Part shown: in pieces, positions 6,191 through 6,240 of the stretch
Numbering within the stretch: the first letter of the stretch is position 1
Layout: every line of letters starts with the position of its first letter
Origin: JBBDNV01 sp040877415
GTDB taxonomy: Bacteria; Planctomycetota; Planctomycetia; Pirellulales; PALSA-1355
Reading direction: 5' to 3'
Assembly: GCA_040877415.1 (NCBI GenBank)
Contig: JBBDNV010000054.1
Span: 1 to 6,240, forward strand
DNA length: 6,240 nt
The notes under the pieces: generated by a model
Database searches by the model: none
Seen by the model: only the letters and a program-made list of their open reading frames with translations
What the model was told of the DNA's origin: nothing
Position numbers and translations under genes: made by a program

Positions 6191-6238
6191 GTGTTGAAAA
6201 ACTGGGACAGGCACCTCGCGACCGCCGTTTTTCGCGGG
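6191..6238. repeat. Possible REP-like or mobile-element end (motif plus hairpin)
   Basis: GTGTTGAAAAACTGGGACAG continues into GCACC and is followed by a 7-base-pair stem (6215-6221 with 6232-6238, one T/G pair) around a 10-base loop. GGGACAGGCACC-type strings next to hairpins are, from memory, recurrent intergenic elements in planctomycetes and other bacteria, sometimes near REP-associated tyrosine transposases. GTGTTGAAAAA-type strings also occur near insertion-sequence ends. No transposase is visible here because the window ends, so the assignment is tentative. Confidence 0.35.
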
Positions 6239-6240
6239 TC

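Noticed and set aside
5918..6214. A 98-codon minus-strand open frame across the HU gene end and terminator
   Set aside because: It is antisense to HU, runs through the hairpin and tandem palindromes, and has no start signal.

Overview
The window looks like chromosomal DNA from a planctomycete, most likely of the Pirellulales type. This is an inference from three things: high GC content, a very large exported TPR plus PQQ-type beta-propeller protein, and directly behind it an exported squalene-cyclase-repeat protein. Products of both kinds are common in that phylum. The HU-type protein on the other side has the lysine/proline/alanine-rich N-terminus and long arm seen in many planctomycete HU homologues. 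No species can be named from the sequence.

Layout. Positions 1-4977 hold a minus-strand gene pair. The first gene (4977 to 250) encodes a 1575-residue protein: signal peptide, helical TPR-like region, beta-propeller, second TPR-like region, second propeller. Sixteen bases after its stop a second gene begins (ATG at 233) and runs off the left edge. It encodes an exported protein whose first 77 residues match the start of prenyltransferase/squalene-oxidase-repeat proteins. The two are probably co-transcribed. Positions 4978-5699 are a 722-base divergent intergenic region. It contains a candidate minus-strand promoter with a long leader and a candidate plus-strand promoter for the gene to the right, plus several palindromes and inverted repeats; I find no convincing gene in it. 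Positions 5700-6032 encode a 110-residue HU-family DNA-binding protein with a strong ribosome binding site. Positions 6070-6140 form a very long hairpin followed by a T-rich tail, a likely terminator. The last 100 bases contain a tandem pair of near-perfect palindromes and, at the edge, a short motif plus hairpin that may be the end of a REP-like or other mobile repeat.

How it fits together. The minus-strand pair appears to encode two exported proteins that probably act in the same cell-envelope or periplasmic process. The propeller protein is most likely a scaffold or binding protein, because no catalytic motif is visible in it. The HU gene is a separate, single-gene plus-strand unit. I see no defence system, CRISPR array, tRNA, rRNA or intact transposase. 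Nothing here clearly amounts to an undescribed system. The most unusual elements are the double TPR/propeller protein with its cyclase-like partner, and the dense palindromes around the HU gene.
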